The notes beneath the pieces are model-generated. The model saw only the letters and a program-made list of their open reading frames with translations. It was not told where the DNA came from and ran no database searches. A stretch of DNA of 64,000 bases from Actinostola sp. cb2023 (Eukaryota > Cnidaria > Anthozoa > Actiniaria > Actinostolidae): the NCBI GenBank assembly GCA_033675265.1, contig JAUJYZ010000439.1:184501-248500 (forward strand), given 5' to 3'. Made by a program: the position numbers and the translations under genes. Below are positions 1 through 9,665 of the stretch, piece by piece; position 1 is the first letter of the stretch; the number at the start of each line of letters is the position of its first letter.

Positions 1-1047
1 CCCCCTGCGAATTCATCGTAAGAATTGGCTTAATGTCAATCCAAAGTCCAATTGGATGCCAAATAAGTGATTTATCAAAGGTATTAAAATAAGTTTAAAA
101 GCCGTGTTTTAATTCTATCAAAAAGAATACACACATATACATGTAAGCAGTTTTGCAAACTACGTTTAGCAATTCTCCGCTCCCCACTCCTCTGGGGACA
201 GGAAGTTCGTGTCCGATACTAGGTAAGGGTTCAATAACACCTCTGGTCTGACAGACAGTCTCAGTAAGAATGTTGTACTTTTTGTACTATTTGGAACTTC
301 AAAGGTATGTTTGAGTGTGTTCTGATAGTATACTGATACCAAGCCTTTATCTCAGGCTGGGGAAAGCTAGTGTAGCCGATATCTACTGTGAAAGGATTTT
401 ATGGAGAGGCCATAGACCTCGAGATATTCAACGTAAAGTCTTTCATCACAGACCTAGTCGTTATATTACAGCCTCGGCTCACGCACGAGGTCAAGAAAGA
501 TATGTCAACCTTGCGGCAGAAATATGTTTGTAAAGCCATACTGTAACAAAACCCACCCAAAACGCTCGCTAAAACCGGTTTTCTTCCCAGTTGATAGTAG
601 TCACTGTCATGCCATACACAAAACATATCAGTTTATCGTGATATCCTGTTTATTTGATGTTCAAATATGCACTGAATTTACATTGTCAAGTAACTTTTTA
701 CAGATCTGCTTTATACGATATTTTAATAAAATATAAAATTAATGAAAATGTATATATATATATATGTACAAATATGCACGCGGAATATCAGTTAACATTG
801 GACAGACCGTCTGTAGTCCATTCGGTAGACATTGATTGGTAAATTTATCAAATATATATATATACAATATTATATCATAGCAATGTTTCTCTGATATATC
901 CAATGAACATTATAATACAAAAACTCGATAAGGTATTCACGATTAAATGTTTTAAACGCGACTAGTCTCCAATATGAAGTCTGAGGAAACCTAGTTTGCA
1001 TCCATGACCTTGCAGTGGTCCGTCTATGTCTGGGCCGTCTAACGTCT
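1..1047. other. AT-rich intergenic stretch, no gene seen
   Basis: I see no convincing coding exon on either strand. The overlapping open frames near 315-626 lack a recognisable domain and look like chance. Short TA-rich runs occur near 750-770 and 850-870. The missing 5' exons of PIGU were looked for here and not recognised. Confidence 0.5.
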
Positions 1048-2217
1048 TTAAGAGTGCGTAACGTTATCGTAAAGTACTTTCAACTGTTCGCGCGTTTTAG
1101 CGTAGATAGACAAATCGAACTGGCAGCCATTCCCGTCACTAATGGCCGATGTAACTAGAACTCGTCCGACGTTGGCGTTGTTTATGTCGTTGGCATTCTC
1201 GATGATAGTTTTTGGCGATACATTAAGCTTGTTATTCAACATGAGACAGGATTGCGTGTATCCCATCTGCGCCATGAACGGTGCTAACAGCAAATGCGTC
1301 GTGTCTCCGCCCACTCTAGGATTAAGATCACACAAGTACATCCCATGGTCAGTGAGTAGGACTTCAAATGTAACGAGCCCGAAGTAACCTTGTTTGTGAA
1401 GGTACTTGGTGATTGGGACGGTGAATTTGTCCCATACCAGGTCCTTGTAGTTATCTTGAAGGTCCCAATCGACCAAGGCGCTCGTCCACGTAAACCCTGT
1501 AAACCCACCAGATGTCGTACCGATCCAGTAGACCTCGCCCGACTTGTGCAAATGGAACTGAAAGCTTGGTACCTCTTTGATTCCTTGGATGACTTCTTGG
1601 AACAGGATAGCCTCCTTCCATCCATTCTCATCCCTGATTTCTTTAAGGATGGCCGACAACTCGTTCTTGTTCTTGGCGAACACAGTCCCTCGTCCAGACC
1701 AACTTTGGTCCACTTTGACAAGGCACGGACATTCAACGACATTCTCGTCCATGTGGGCTGGGTACGGGACATTGATCTCAGGGATGGAGCTCTTTAGTTG
1801 TACCTTGTAAAGGATGTCAGGGTCAACGCTGTGTTTCTTGTCAGGTATGGACTGCAGCGCGGCCGTGGTCACTATTGGTGCGTTGTCGAGTAGACCTTCG
1901 TCGACAGTTTTAACATTCGCTGTTGGGAAGGCAGTCAGCCACTTTTTCCAATGTTTCTTCAAGTACCTTGGAGGTTGGAAGTCTAGCAGTACAGGTACTT
2001 CATCGCCGGCCGCTGGAAGGTTTCTGAACGGGAAACTAAGCTCGTTGAAGGTCAATGAAGGCGGAGGACAGTCGAATACACGGTACTTTTTATCGTTGTG
2101 AAATCTGTACGCTCCGCGTGTATATGAAGATGGCCATGATGGCAAGTAATAGGCCTCTTTCAAGTCTTTCTTGATTAAACTACCAATAGTCACTACCTTG
2201 TTGCTGTTGGACGACAT
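1048..2217 (-). CDS. ATP-grasp family protein, intronless
   Basis: A single open frame of about 389 residues from the ATG at 2217; the five codons upstream in frame begin with GTG and are probably leader. The C-terminal half looks like an ATP-grasp fold: a nucleotide-binding segment with VKVDQSWSGRGTVF, an acidic strand VTFEVLL, and CDLNPRVGGDTTH, which resembles the Mg-ATP binding E...NPR signature of carboxylate-amine ligases. Such enzymes form an acyl-phosphate and join a carboxylate to an amine or thiol. The N-terminal part, rich in proline and aromatic residues, is not one I recognise, so the substrate is unknown. There is no signal peptide or membrane segment. A TATA-like box lies about 47 bases upstream of the ATG. 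Lack of introns beside spliced genes may mean retroposition, transfer or simply a compact gene. Confidence 0.75.
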   Translation of the reverse strand: MSSNSNKVVTIGSLIKKDLKEAYYLPSWPSSYTRGAYRFHNDKKYRVFDCPPPSLTFNELSFPFRNLPAAGDEVPVLLDFQPPRYLKKHWKKWLTAFPTANVKTVDEGLLDNAPIVTTAALQSIPDKKHSVDPDILYKVQLKSSIPEINVPYPAHMDENVVECPCLVKVDQSWSGRGTVFAKNKNELSAILKEIRDENGWKEAILFQEVIQGIKEVPSFQFHLHKSGEVYWIGTTSGGFTGFTWTSALVDWDLQDNYKDLVWDKFTVPITKYLHKQGYFGLVTFEVLLTDHGMYLCDLNPRVGGDTTHLLLAPFMAQMGYTQSCLMLNNKLNVSPKTIIENANDINNANVGRVLVTSAISDGNGCQFDLSIYAKTREQLKVLYDNVTHS

Positions 2218-2261
2218 CTCTTCCAAAAACACTGGGATCTACTGTGACAAACAAGTAGAGC

Positions 2262-2271
2262 CCTTTATATA
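2262..2271 (-). promoter_or_regulatory. TATA-like box upstream of the ATP-grasp gene
   Basis: On the minus strand the sequence reads CTATATAAAGGG, ending about 47 bases before the ATG at 2217. That would place transcription start 15-25 bases ahead of the ATG and supports starting translation at 2217 rather than at the GTG at 2232. Inferred from motif and spacing only. Confidence 0.45.
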
Positions 2272-2404
2272 GAGTTCGGGTGTAGTTGTTATAATCAGAT
2301 CAGTAACCTGGTACAGACAGGATAGTCCAAACTAGTTTAAACAGGTTTTCAAAGGTTTGCATGTCGACCGCGTGCCACAGTGAAGGAGAGTTATCAATTT
2401 CATG

Positions 2405-2940
2405 TCACATCAAAAAATCTAACATTTGAGAATCTTTGGACACATAAATGGCGTCCGTGTTTACGAAATTCAGCTAACAACACATCGCAATTACAGAGTG
2501 TTTAGCCGTTTACCGTTCATTCGGCGCTAGACGTTCTTACGTAACAAGGGTAGACATCCTGCATTCAACAGCTTTGGTACGCTAGAGGGGAGGGACGCGG
2601 CCGAGAACGAGAAAGGAGGGAGGGGAGGGAGGGGGTATTATCTCTTGTATAATTCACCAACCTGAGGAAATCCGGTTCGAACGTGACACGAATAAGTCTA
2701 ACATCTGCCCGTCTTTGAATAAATAAATACCGCTCGTGTTATCAATGTAGCATATCGCAATTTTGAGCGTTTAGCTGTGTTCCTGTGATGTAACGAGGAC
2801 AGACGTCCTACATTCCTTTGATACGCTTCGGGGCTGAGAATGTGAAGATGGGGGATGGGTGGGTGGGGTACGTACAAGAATGTGAAGATGGGGGAGGGGT
2901 ACGTGCAAGGATGTGAAGATGGGAATAGGGTGGGAGAGGT
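2405..2940. repeat. Diverged tandem duplication plus G-rich minisatellite
   Basis: The segments about 2405-2600 and 2690-2840 share phrases in the same order (taacat..tttga; atcgcaatt; gtttagc; gacatcctgcatt against gacgtcctacatt; ggtacgct against gatacgct). They look like two diverged copies of one unit. The second copy runs into a short repeat around AATGTGAAGATGGG at 2838-2935. Open frames here are by-products of the repeat. Confidence 0.5.
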
Positions 2941-2948
2941 ATATACAA

Positions 2949-3207
2949 TATACACCTATTCCAAATATCGTTGTCCGGTCCGAAAGCAACAAGCAAGAAG
3001 CTGACGACCGCAAAGGACTTTGGGAATCTCCTAATTAATTTTATTTATCCGTGGTACTTGAGAAGTTATCCCTACGAGCGTTGAATAGCAATCATTTGGA
3101 ACTATTCGGCCATTTGAAATAAGGAGAAAGTCCCAATGCTCTTTGCGGTCGTCAGCTTCTTGCTTGTTGCTTTCGGCGGGGACAACGATTTTTGGAATAG
3201 GTGTATA
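2949..3207. mobile_element. Palindromic MITE, copy 1 of 2
   Basis: The element begins TATACACCTATTCC and ends GGAATAGGTGTATA. Inverted arms of about 65 bases carry AGCAACAAGCAAGAAGCTG and its complement. It has no transposase. A second copy with the same ends and a similar central part (catttggaactattcggcc) lies in the first PRORP intron at 24713-25007, in the opposite orientation. Confidence 0.75.
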
Positions 3208-3338
3208 TGTATTGTCAATCCTCCTCTAGCTAGAGGGGTCGAGGGAAGTGAGAGTCGCTACTTTCAGGTGGTCGCTATTTGTAAAGGGGCCGTTCCTTTC
3301 GTGCATCTCATGAAGGTTGGTGAACTTGTTGTTCCCTT

Positions 3339-3890
3339 TGGGGGTCGTTATTCATGGGGGTCGTTATTTATTCATGGGGGTTGCTATTCATGGGGTTGTT
3401 ATTCATGGGGGTCGTTATTAATGGGGGTCGTTATTCATGGGGGTCGTTATTCATTCATGGGGGTCGTTATTCATCAAGTGGGGGGTATTTATTTATGGGG
3501 GTTGCTATTCCTGGGGGGTCGTTATTCCTGGGGGGTCGTTATTCATGGGGGTCGTTATTCATGGGGGGTTGCTATTCATGGGGTTGTTATTCATGGGGGT
3601 CGTTATTCATGGGGGTCGTTATTAATGGGGGTCGTTATTCATGGGGGTCGTTATTCATCAAGTGGGGGGTATTTATTTATGGGGTTGCTATTCCTGGGGG
3701 GTTGCTATTCCTGGGGGGTCGTTATTCATGGGGGGTCGTTATTCATGGGGGTCGTTATTCATGGGGGGTCGTTATTCATGGGGGCCGTTATTCATGGGGG
3801 CCATTATTCATAGGGGTCGTTATTCATGGGGGGCGTTATTGATGGGGGGCGTTATTCATGGGGGCGTAATTCATGGGAGTCACTAGTTCC
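3339..3890 (+). repeat. Minisatellite of TATTCATGGGGGTCGT units
   Basis: About 550 bases of a 16-17-base unit with runs of four to six G. Variants include gttgctattcctgggg and a longer insert containing TCATCAAGTGGGGGGTATT, which occurs twice about 190 bases apart and suggests a higher-order duplication. The several overlapping open frames are repeat artefacts. Confidence 0.9.
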
Positions 3891-4717
3891 AGGACTCGAC
3901 GGTCTCTGATCTGGTTTCACACCCAATCCTTTCCCAAAATCAACCGACCGTCACAGTTACTGACATTCGGTTTCGTCTTTCTTATTTAGACTGACCGTTC
4001 CTGACTTGACGCCCAACATAGGACTGTTCTGGTACTTCTTCACAGAGATGTTTGAGCATTTTAGAGTGTTCTTTCTCTGGGTTTTCCAGATCAATGCGTT
4101 CTTCTATTGTATTCCATTGACAATACGATTCAGGTACGTTACCAATAGATGACGTGCACGAGCACTTTAATATGTACGTGTAAAGAATCATGGGAAACTG
4201 AGTCAGTTAAGATTTCCCTCGAGATTGGATAGAACATCAAACACAACAATCTCTACGATCAAATTGAACTAGATGCCATTACTCCCGTCAGATTTCATGT
4301 TTTATTCTCAGAATTCATACTTTTTGTCTTTTCACATCTCATATTAAATTACTCGCTTATTAAATTTTTGGGATTTTGGATGCGGCACTTATATGGGGGC
4401 GGCATTAATTCGAGGGCAGCGTTTATTAATACATTTATAAATGATTTAATACATTAGCCAAATGTTAACAAAATGTTCAAACTTCGAATAAACGCCGCTT
4501 TGTGTGAATAAATGCAGCGCTTATTCGAGGGCGGCGCTTATTAATAATTTTGTTATCAGATGCGGCGCTTATTCGGGGGAGGCGTTTAAACGAGTAAATA
4601 TGGTATATCAGGTCTCGTTTTGAAGTAAACAGCGAAGCTACACAAAAGTCTTGATATTGATATTTTGAAAACATTTTCTGAATAATAATTGTGTTTTGCT
4701 GTTCATTATATCACAAG
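3891..4717. other. Probable PIGU intron or intergenic sequence
   Basis: No exon was identified. A diverged repeat around GCGGCGCTTATTCGRGGG recurs at about 4383-4590. The upstream neighbour of the PIGU exon at 4718 should end in a GT donor on the plus strand, but I could not pick out the conserved sequence expected before it. Confidence 0.4.
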
Positions 4718-7416
4718 AGAGCATCCCAGCTTCCTCGCTTATATTCTGTGTCATGTCATGGCCGTCATGAAATCCTACCCAGCATTCGGTGATGCAGCCA
4801 TACCACTTGCTCTAATGATGATGTGGAAGCATTTATTTCCCTGTAAGTACCAATACCACAGGTATCCCAACACCAATGAGTAACGAAACCACAGGTAACC
4901 CAACACCAATAAGTACCAATACCACAGATAGCCCAACACAAATGAGTAACAATACCACAGATAACCCAACACCAATAAGTACCAATACCACAGGTATCCC
5001 AACACCAATGAGTAACGAAACCACAGGTAACCCAACACCAATAAGTACCAATACCACAGGGAACCCAACACAAATGAGTAACAATACAACAGGTAACCCA
5101 ACCAATAAGTACCAATACCACAGGTAACCCAACACCAATAAGTACCAATACCACAGGTAACCCAACACCAATAAGTAACATTACCACAGGTAACCCAACA
5201 CCAATAAGTACCAATACCACAGGTAACCCAACACAAATGAGTAACAATACCACAGGTAACCCAACACCAATAAGTACCAACACCAAAGGTAACCCAACAC
5301 CAATAAGTACCAATACCACAGGTAACCCAACACCAATAAGTACCAATACCACAGGTAACCCAACACCAATAAGTACCAACACCACAGGTAACCCAACATC
5401 AATAAGTACCAATACCACAGGTAACCCAACACCAATAAGTACCAATACCACAGGTAACCCAACACCAATAAGTACCAATACCACAGGTAACCCAACACCA
5501 ATAAGTAACATTACCACAGGTAACCCAACACAAATGAGTAACAAAACCACAGGTAACCCAACACCAATAAGTACCAATACCACAGGTAACCCAACACAAA
5601 TGAGTAACAATACCACAGGTAACCCAACACCAATAAGTACCAACACCAAAGGTAACCCAACACCAATAAGTACCAATACCACAGGTAACCCAACACCAAT
5701 AAGTACCAATACCACAGGTAACCCAACACCAATAAGTACCAATACCACAGGTAACCCAACATCAATAAGTACCAACACCAAAGGTAACCCAACACCAATG
5801 AGTAACAATACAACAGGTAACCCAACACCAATGAGTACCAATACCACAGGTAACCCAACATCAATAAGTACCAACACCAAAGGTAACCCAACACCAATGA
5901 GTAACAATACAACAGGTAACCCAACACCAATGAGTAACAATACCACAGGTAGCCCATCACCAATATGTACCTATACCACAGGTATCCCATCACCAATGAG
6001 TAACAATTCCACAGTTAACCCAACATCAATGATTATTATTATTAATTAGTAACGATACCACAGGTAACCCAACACCAATGAGTACCAATACCACAGGTAT
6101 CCCAACACCAACGAGTAACAATACCACAGGTATCCCAACACCAATGAGTAACAATACAACAGGTAACCCAACACCAATGAGTAACAATACCACAGGTAGC
6201 CCATCACCAATATGTACCTATACCACAGGTATCCCAACACCAATGAGTAACAATTCCACAGGTAACCCAACACCAATGAGTAACAATACCATGGCCACAG
6301 GTAACCCAACAGCAACGAGTAACAATACCTCAGGTATCCCAACACCAATGAGTAGCGATACAACAGATAACCCAACAGCAATGAGTAACAATACCATGGC
6401 CACAGGTAACCCAACAGCAACGAGTAACAATACCTCAGGTATCCCAACACCAATGAGTAGCGATACAACAGATAACCCAACAGCAAGATTTATCTCCAAA
6501 ACCCCCCAAAAGGTTTCAAGTCAACAAATTTAAATGACATCATTTTATTTTCAGACATGCGCAATGCATTCCTAATCACGTGCATGCTATTGTTCTCGAC
6601 GTTTTTGGCTCCAGTCTTCTGGTACTTATGGATTTACGCTGGAAGTGCGAATGCAAACTTTTTCTTTGCCATAACTCTTGTATATTCAACTGCTCAGGTT
6701 AGTTAGCACCTCGCGTTCGCTGCCACAACACTGTTTGAGTAGAAACCAGGGGGGGGGGGGGACTAAGATACCTAAGGGTCTTTCCATTTGACTGGACAGA
6801 CCGCTGATTCTAATAACGGGGTGCACCAAGGTACTTTGTCTATTGACCTGACGAGCATCAAGGTGCATCTTACGGGACGCGGACAGGGAGCCCAACATTA
6901 TACACTTCTAGGCACAGGGAACCCAACATAATACGTATTGCACGTACTATACCACAGGAAACCCATCGCCTCAGAAGCAATGGTTGGGCTGTCTGTGGGT
7001 AGTGCTTTTTTTGCGTCCTGTCTGTGTTCAAGATGACGGGCTGCTTTAGTTATGTTGTTTATATCAGTGGATAGTCCAGTCAGTGCCGCTAAATGAATAA
7101 CGCTCCAACCTTTTGACAGTCACTTCAATTTCCTGCTGTCAATTACATCATTACACTGCTGGTGTCGTGTCGGTTGAATTTTACAGCTTTTCAAGTTTTC
7201 TCTAGGAAAATCTCTGATAGCGCTCACAACTTAAAAGACGATAATTTTTTTTTTTTTTTAAATAATGAGATTCATTCCTTTCATTTTGCTTATTTCCTCC
7301 AGATTCTCTTAACCTCAGACATTTTGTTTGCTTTCATCCGACGTGAGCGTGACCTGGTCAGCGGTATCTTTCCCAAAGTCATCCATGGCGAGATTGCGAG
7401 TGTTGTGTTCAAGTAA
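4718..7416 (+). CDS. PIGU: PIGU, GPI transamidase subunit (3' exons only)
   Basis: Three exons, 4718-4842, 6555-6697 and 7303-7416 (TAA), join in phase across GT-AG introns. The peptides match the C-terminus of PIG-U: EHPSFLAYI, MKSYPAFGDAAI and WKHLFP; then FWYLWIYAGSANANFFFAIT; then ILLTSDILFAFIRRE. The human equivalents are KSYPTVGDVAL, LWIYAGSANSNFFYAIT and ILLISDYFYAFLRRE. PIG-U is a polytopic ER membrane subunit of the complex that attaches GPI anchors to proteins, implicated in recognising the anchor lipid. The visible part covers roughly the last 125 residues, including two or three membrane segments. The 5' exons were not found; they lie upstream of the window or are hidden in the repeats before 4718. 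If the former, the ATP-grasp gene would be nested in a PIGU intron. The first intron here is almost wholly a 33-bp minisatellite. Confidence 0.9.
4847..6490 (+). repeat. 33-bp minisatellite filling a PIGU intron
   Basis: Nearly 50 copies of a 33-base unit (AGTACCAATACCACAGG followed by TAACCCAACACCAATA), starting within a few bases of the exon 5' splice site and ending about 65 bases before the next exon. Because the unit is a multiple of three and free of stops, long open frames appear on both strands (for example TNTTGNPTPIS repeats). I do not regard these as genes. Variants near 6285-6410 insert ATGGCC. Confidence 0.95.
6698..7302. other. Last PIGU intron with opposed CACAGG..CCCA motifs
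   Basis: A non-coding intron. It contains a run of G at about 6750, a (T)n at 7245-7259, and at 6912-7000 three copies of the dispersed motif: CACAGGGAACCCAACA, CCACAGGAAACCCATC and, reversed, TTGGGCTGTCTGTGGG. Confidence 0.7.
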
Positions 7417-7829
7417 ACAATACAAGACTATAATGCCTTCTAAAGGACACTTCTCATTCATCCATTTCTCCATCTTTTTTGAGGGAGGAGTTAGAGAGCA
7501 CACGGTTGAACCCTCGGTAGATTACACCCATGTTGCTGTATAGTGGGCAGTACATTGATGTGGAAAATTACACACACCCATAAGAGAGGAGGTGATTGGT
7601 AGAGGGCATATCGACCGTCATTCCCCGGGAGCATTTTAGTTCCTGGTATAGAAACGAGGATGTAAATATCGATATTTTATGCCGTAAGTTTTAACCGTAT
7701 AAATGTTAAATATCCGAGAGATAAAGTAAATCATGCAGTAAATCCATGTAAGTTGTTCAGCTGACGACGTTGAATTGATTGGTGTGTTATTTATTTACAG
7801 TATTCATCAAAGTCAGTCCACCCATTCTC

Positions 7830-8303
7830 CTAGATGGACCGATTTTTCTGATCATAAGCGTCCCCCCTGAATTGACACTCGCTCGACCCATTCTCCTGTA
7901 AAGAGTGATCCACCTTGACTTGATTCTCGCTCGACCCATTCTCCTCGCTGTTAGAGTGGTTTTGCTGGACATAGGTAGTGCCCCCCCTGACTTGATTCTC
8001 ATCCCTACGTATGGCCAAAGCCCTTCGTGTTATACCTTGTCTTGGACCATGCGGTCTTACAATGGCGTTACAGCGTACTAAATATAACAGACCTTGACTA
8101 TAGCCATTGACATAGCCCTGCATATATGCCCCCCTGGTTTGGATGTCAGGGTGGCTACGTAAAACATGTTCTAAGACTCCCTTCATGTAGCCCAGTTCGT
8201 AGCCCATGACGTAACCGTTGGGAGATCCCCAGTGAAGGTCCCGGATGGCAGCCTCGATCTGACTCAGAGCTGACTGGACCACTTCTTGTTCGGATGCATT
8301 CAT
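7830..8303 (-). CDS. Unknown protein with two GY-rich repeats
   Basis: A 157-residue open frame from an ATG at 8303. Residues about 27-75 contain two related segments, NGYVMGYELGYMKGVLEHVL and GAYMQGYVNGYSQGLLYL, a glycine-tyrosine periodic pattern that may be amphipathic. The C-terminal third is hydrophilic with a repeated phrase (NGSSENQVK, NGSSECQFR). There is no signal peptide or clear membrane span. I do not recognise the family. It could be a single-exon gene or one exon of a longer gene; the 72-bp satellite begins about 100 bases upstream of the start. Confidence 0.45.
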   Translation of the reverse strand: MNASEQEVVQSALSQIEAAIRDLHWGSPNGYVMGYELGYMKGVLEHVLRSHPDIQTRGAYMQGYVNGYSQGLLYLVRCNAIVRPHGPRQGITRRALAIRRDENQVRGGTTYVQQNHSNSEENGSSENQVKVDHSLQENGSSECQFRGDAYDQKNRSI

Positions 8304-8401
8304 CTCGTTAGATTAGTGTAAATCACTTATTGGACTTGGTACTCGTTGTCCTGCAATATAACGTTAGATTCGTTTTAGGTATTTTCATGATTTACACTAA
8401 A

Positions 8402-9665
8402 TGCGCGTCTAACTTTCTTCTGTTAGTTTAAAAGTATAAGAAGAGGGACTGTTCGCGTTCCTGCGCGTCTAACTTTCTTCTGTTAGTTTAAAAGTGTGAG
8501 AAGAGGGACTGTTCGCAGTGTACACCGGGTTCCTGCGCGTCTAACTTTCTTCTGTTAGTTTAAAAGTGTGAGAAGAGGGACTGTTCGCAGTGTACACCGG
8601 GTTCCTGCGCGTCTAACTTTCTTCTGTTAGTTTAAAAGTATGAGAAGAGGGACTGTTCGCAGTGTACACCGGGTTCCTGTGCGTCTAACTTTCTTCTGTT
8701 TTTTTAAAAGTATGAGAAGAGGGACTGTTCGCAGTGTACACCTGTTCCTGCGCGTCTAACTTTCTTCTGTTAGTTTAAAAGTATGAGAAGAGGGACTGTT
8801 CGCAGTGTACACCTGTTCCTGCGCGTCTAACTTTCTTCTGTTAGAAAAAAGTATGAGAAGAGGGACTGTTCGCAGTGTACACCGGGTTCCTGCGCGTCTA
8901 ACTTTCTTCTGTTAGTTTAAAAGTATGAGAAGAGGGACTGTTCGCAGTGTACACCGGGTTCCTGTGCGTCTAACTTTCTTCTGTTAGTTTAAAAGTATGA
9001 GAAGAGGGACTTCGCAGTGTACACCTGTTCCTGCGCGTCTAACTTTCTTCTGTTAGTTTAAAAGTATGAGAAGAGGGACTGTTCGCAGTGTACACCTGTT
9101 CCTGCGCGTCTAACTTTCTTCTGTTAGTTTAAAAGTATGAGAAGAGGGACTGTTCGCAGTGTACACCGGGTTCCTGCGCGTCTAACTTTCTTCTGTTCGT
9201 TTAAAAGTGTGAGAAGAGGGACTGTTCGCAGTGTCACACCGGGTTCCTGTGCGTCTAACTTTCTTCTGTTAGTTTAAAAGAATGAGAAGAGGGACTGTTC
9301 GCAGTGTACACCGGGTTCCTGTGCGTCTAACTTTCTTCTGTTAGTTTAAAAGTGTGAGAAGAGGGACTGTTCGCAGTGTACACCGGGTTCCTGTGCGTCT
9401 AACTTTCTTCTGTTAGTTTAAAAGTGTGAGAAGAGGGAGGTGTTCGCAGTGTACACCGGGTTCCTGCGCGTCTAACTTTCTTCTGTTCGTTTAAAAGTGT
9501 GAGAAGAGGGACTGTTCGCAGTGTACACCGGGTTCCTGCGCGTCTAACTTTCTTCTGTTCGTTTAAAAGTATGAGAAGAGGGACTGTTCGCAGTGTACAC
9601 CTGTTCCTGCGCGTCTAACTTTCTTCTGTTAGTTTAAAAATATGAGAAGAGGGACTGTTCGCAGG
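8402..9665. repeat. 72-bp satellite, about 18 units
   Basis: The unit begins GCGCGTCTAACTTTCTTC and includes TTTAAAAGTATGAGAAGAGGG and CGCAGTGTACACC; I count about 18 units. Two length classes are visible: units with CACCGGGTTCCT and units with CACCTGTTCCT (three bases shorter). Each unit has a small inverted pair CTAAC...GTTAG. The last unit decays at 9665. Confidence 0.95.

Noticed and set aside
1142..1810. Plus-strand frames over the ATP-grasp gene
   Set aside because: Shadows of the minus-strand coding sequence; no domain of their own.
3136..3886. Overlapping glycine/tryptophan-rich frames
   Set aside because: Products of the TATTCATGGGGGTCGT repeat and the adjoining MITE.
4765..6533. 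Long open frames on both strands (TNTTGNPTPIS repeats; LVLGYLWYWYL repeats)
   Set aside because: They follow from a stop-free 33-bp tandem unit inside a PIGU intron. No start context, domain or splice support.
8402..9665. Possible CRISPR-like array
   Set aside because: The units abut with no unique spacers, and the genome is eukaryotic. It is a tandem satellite.
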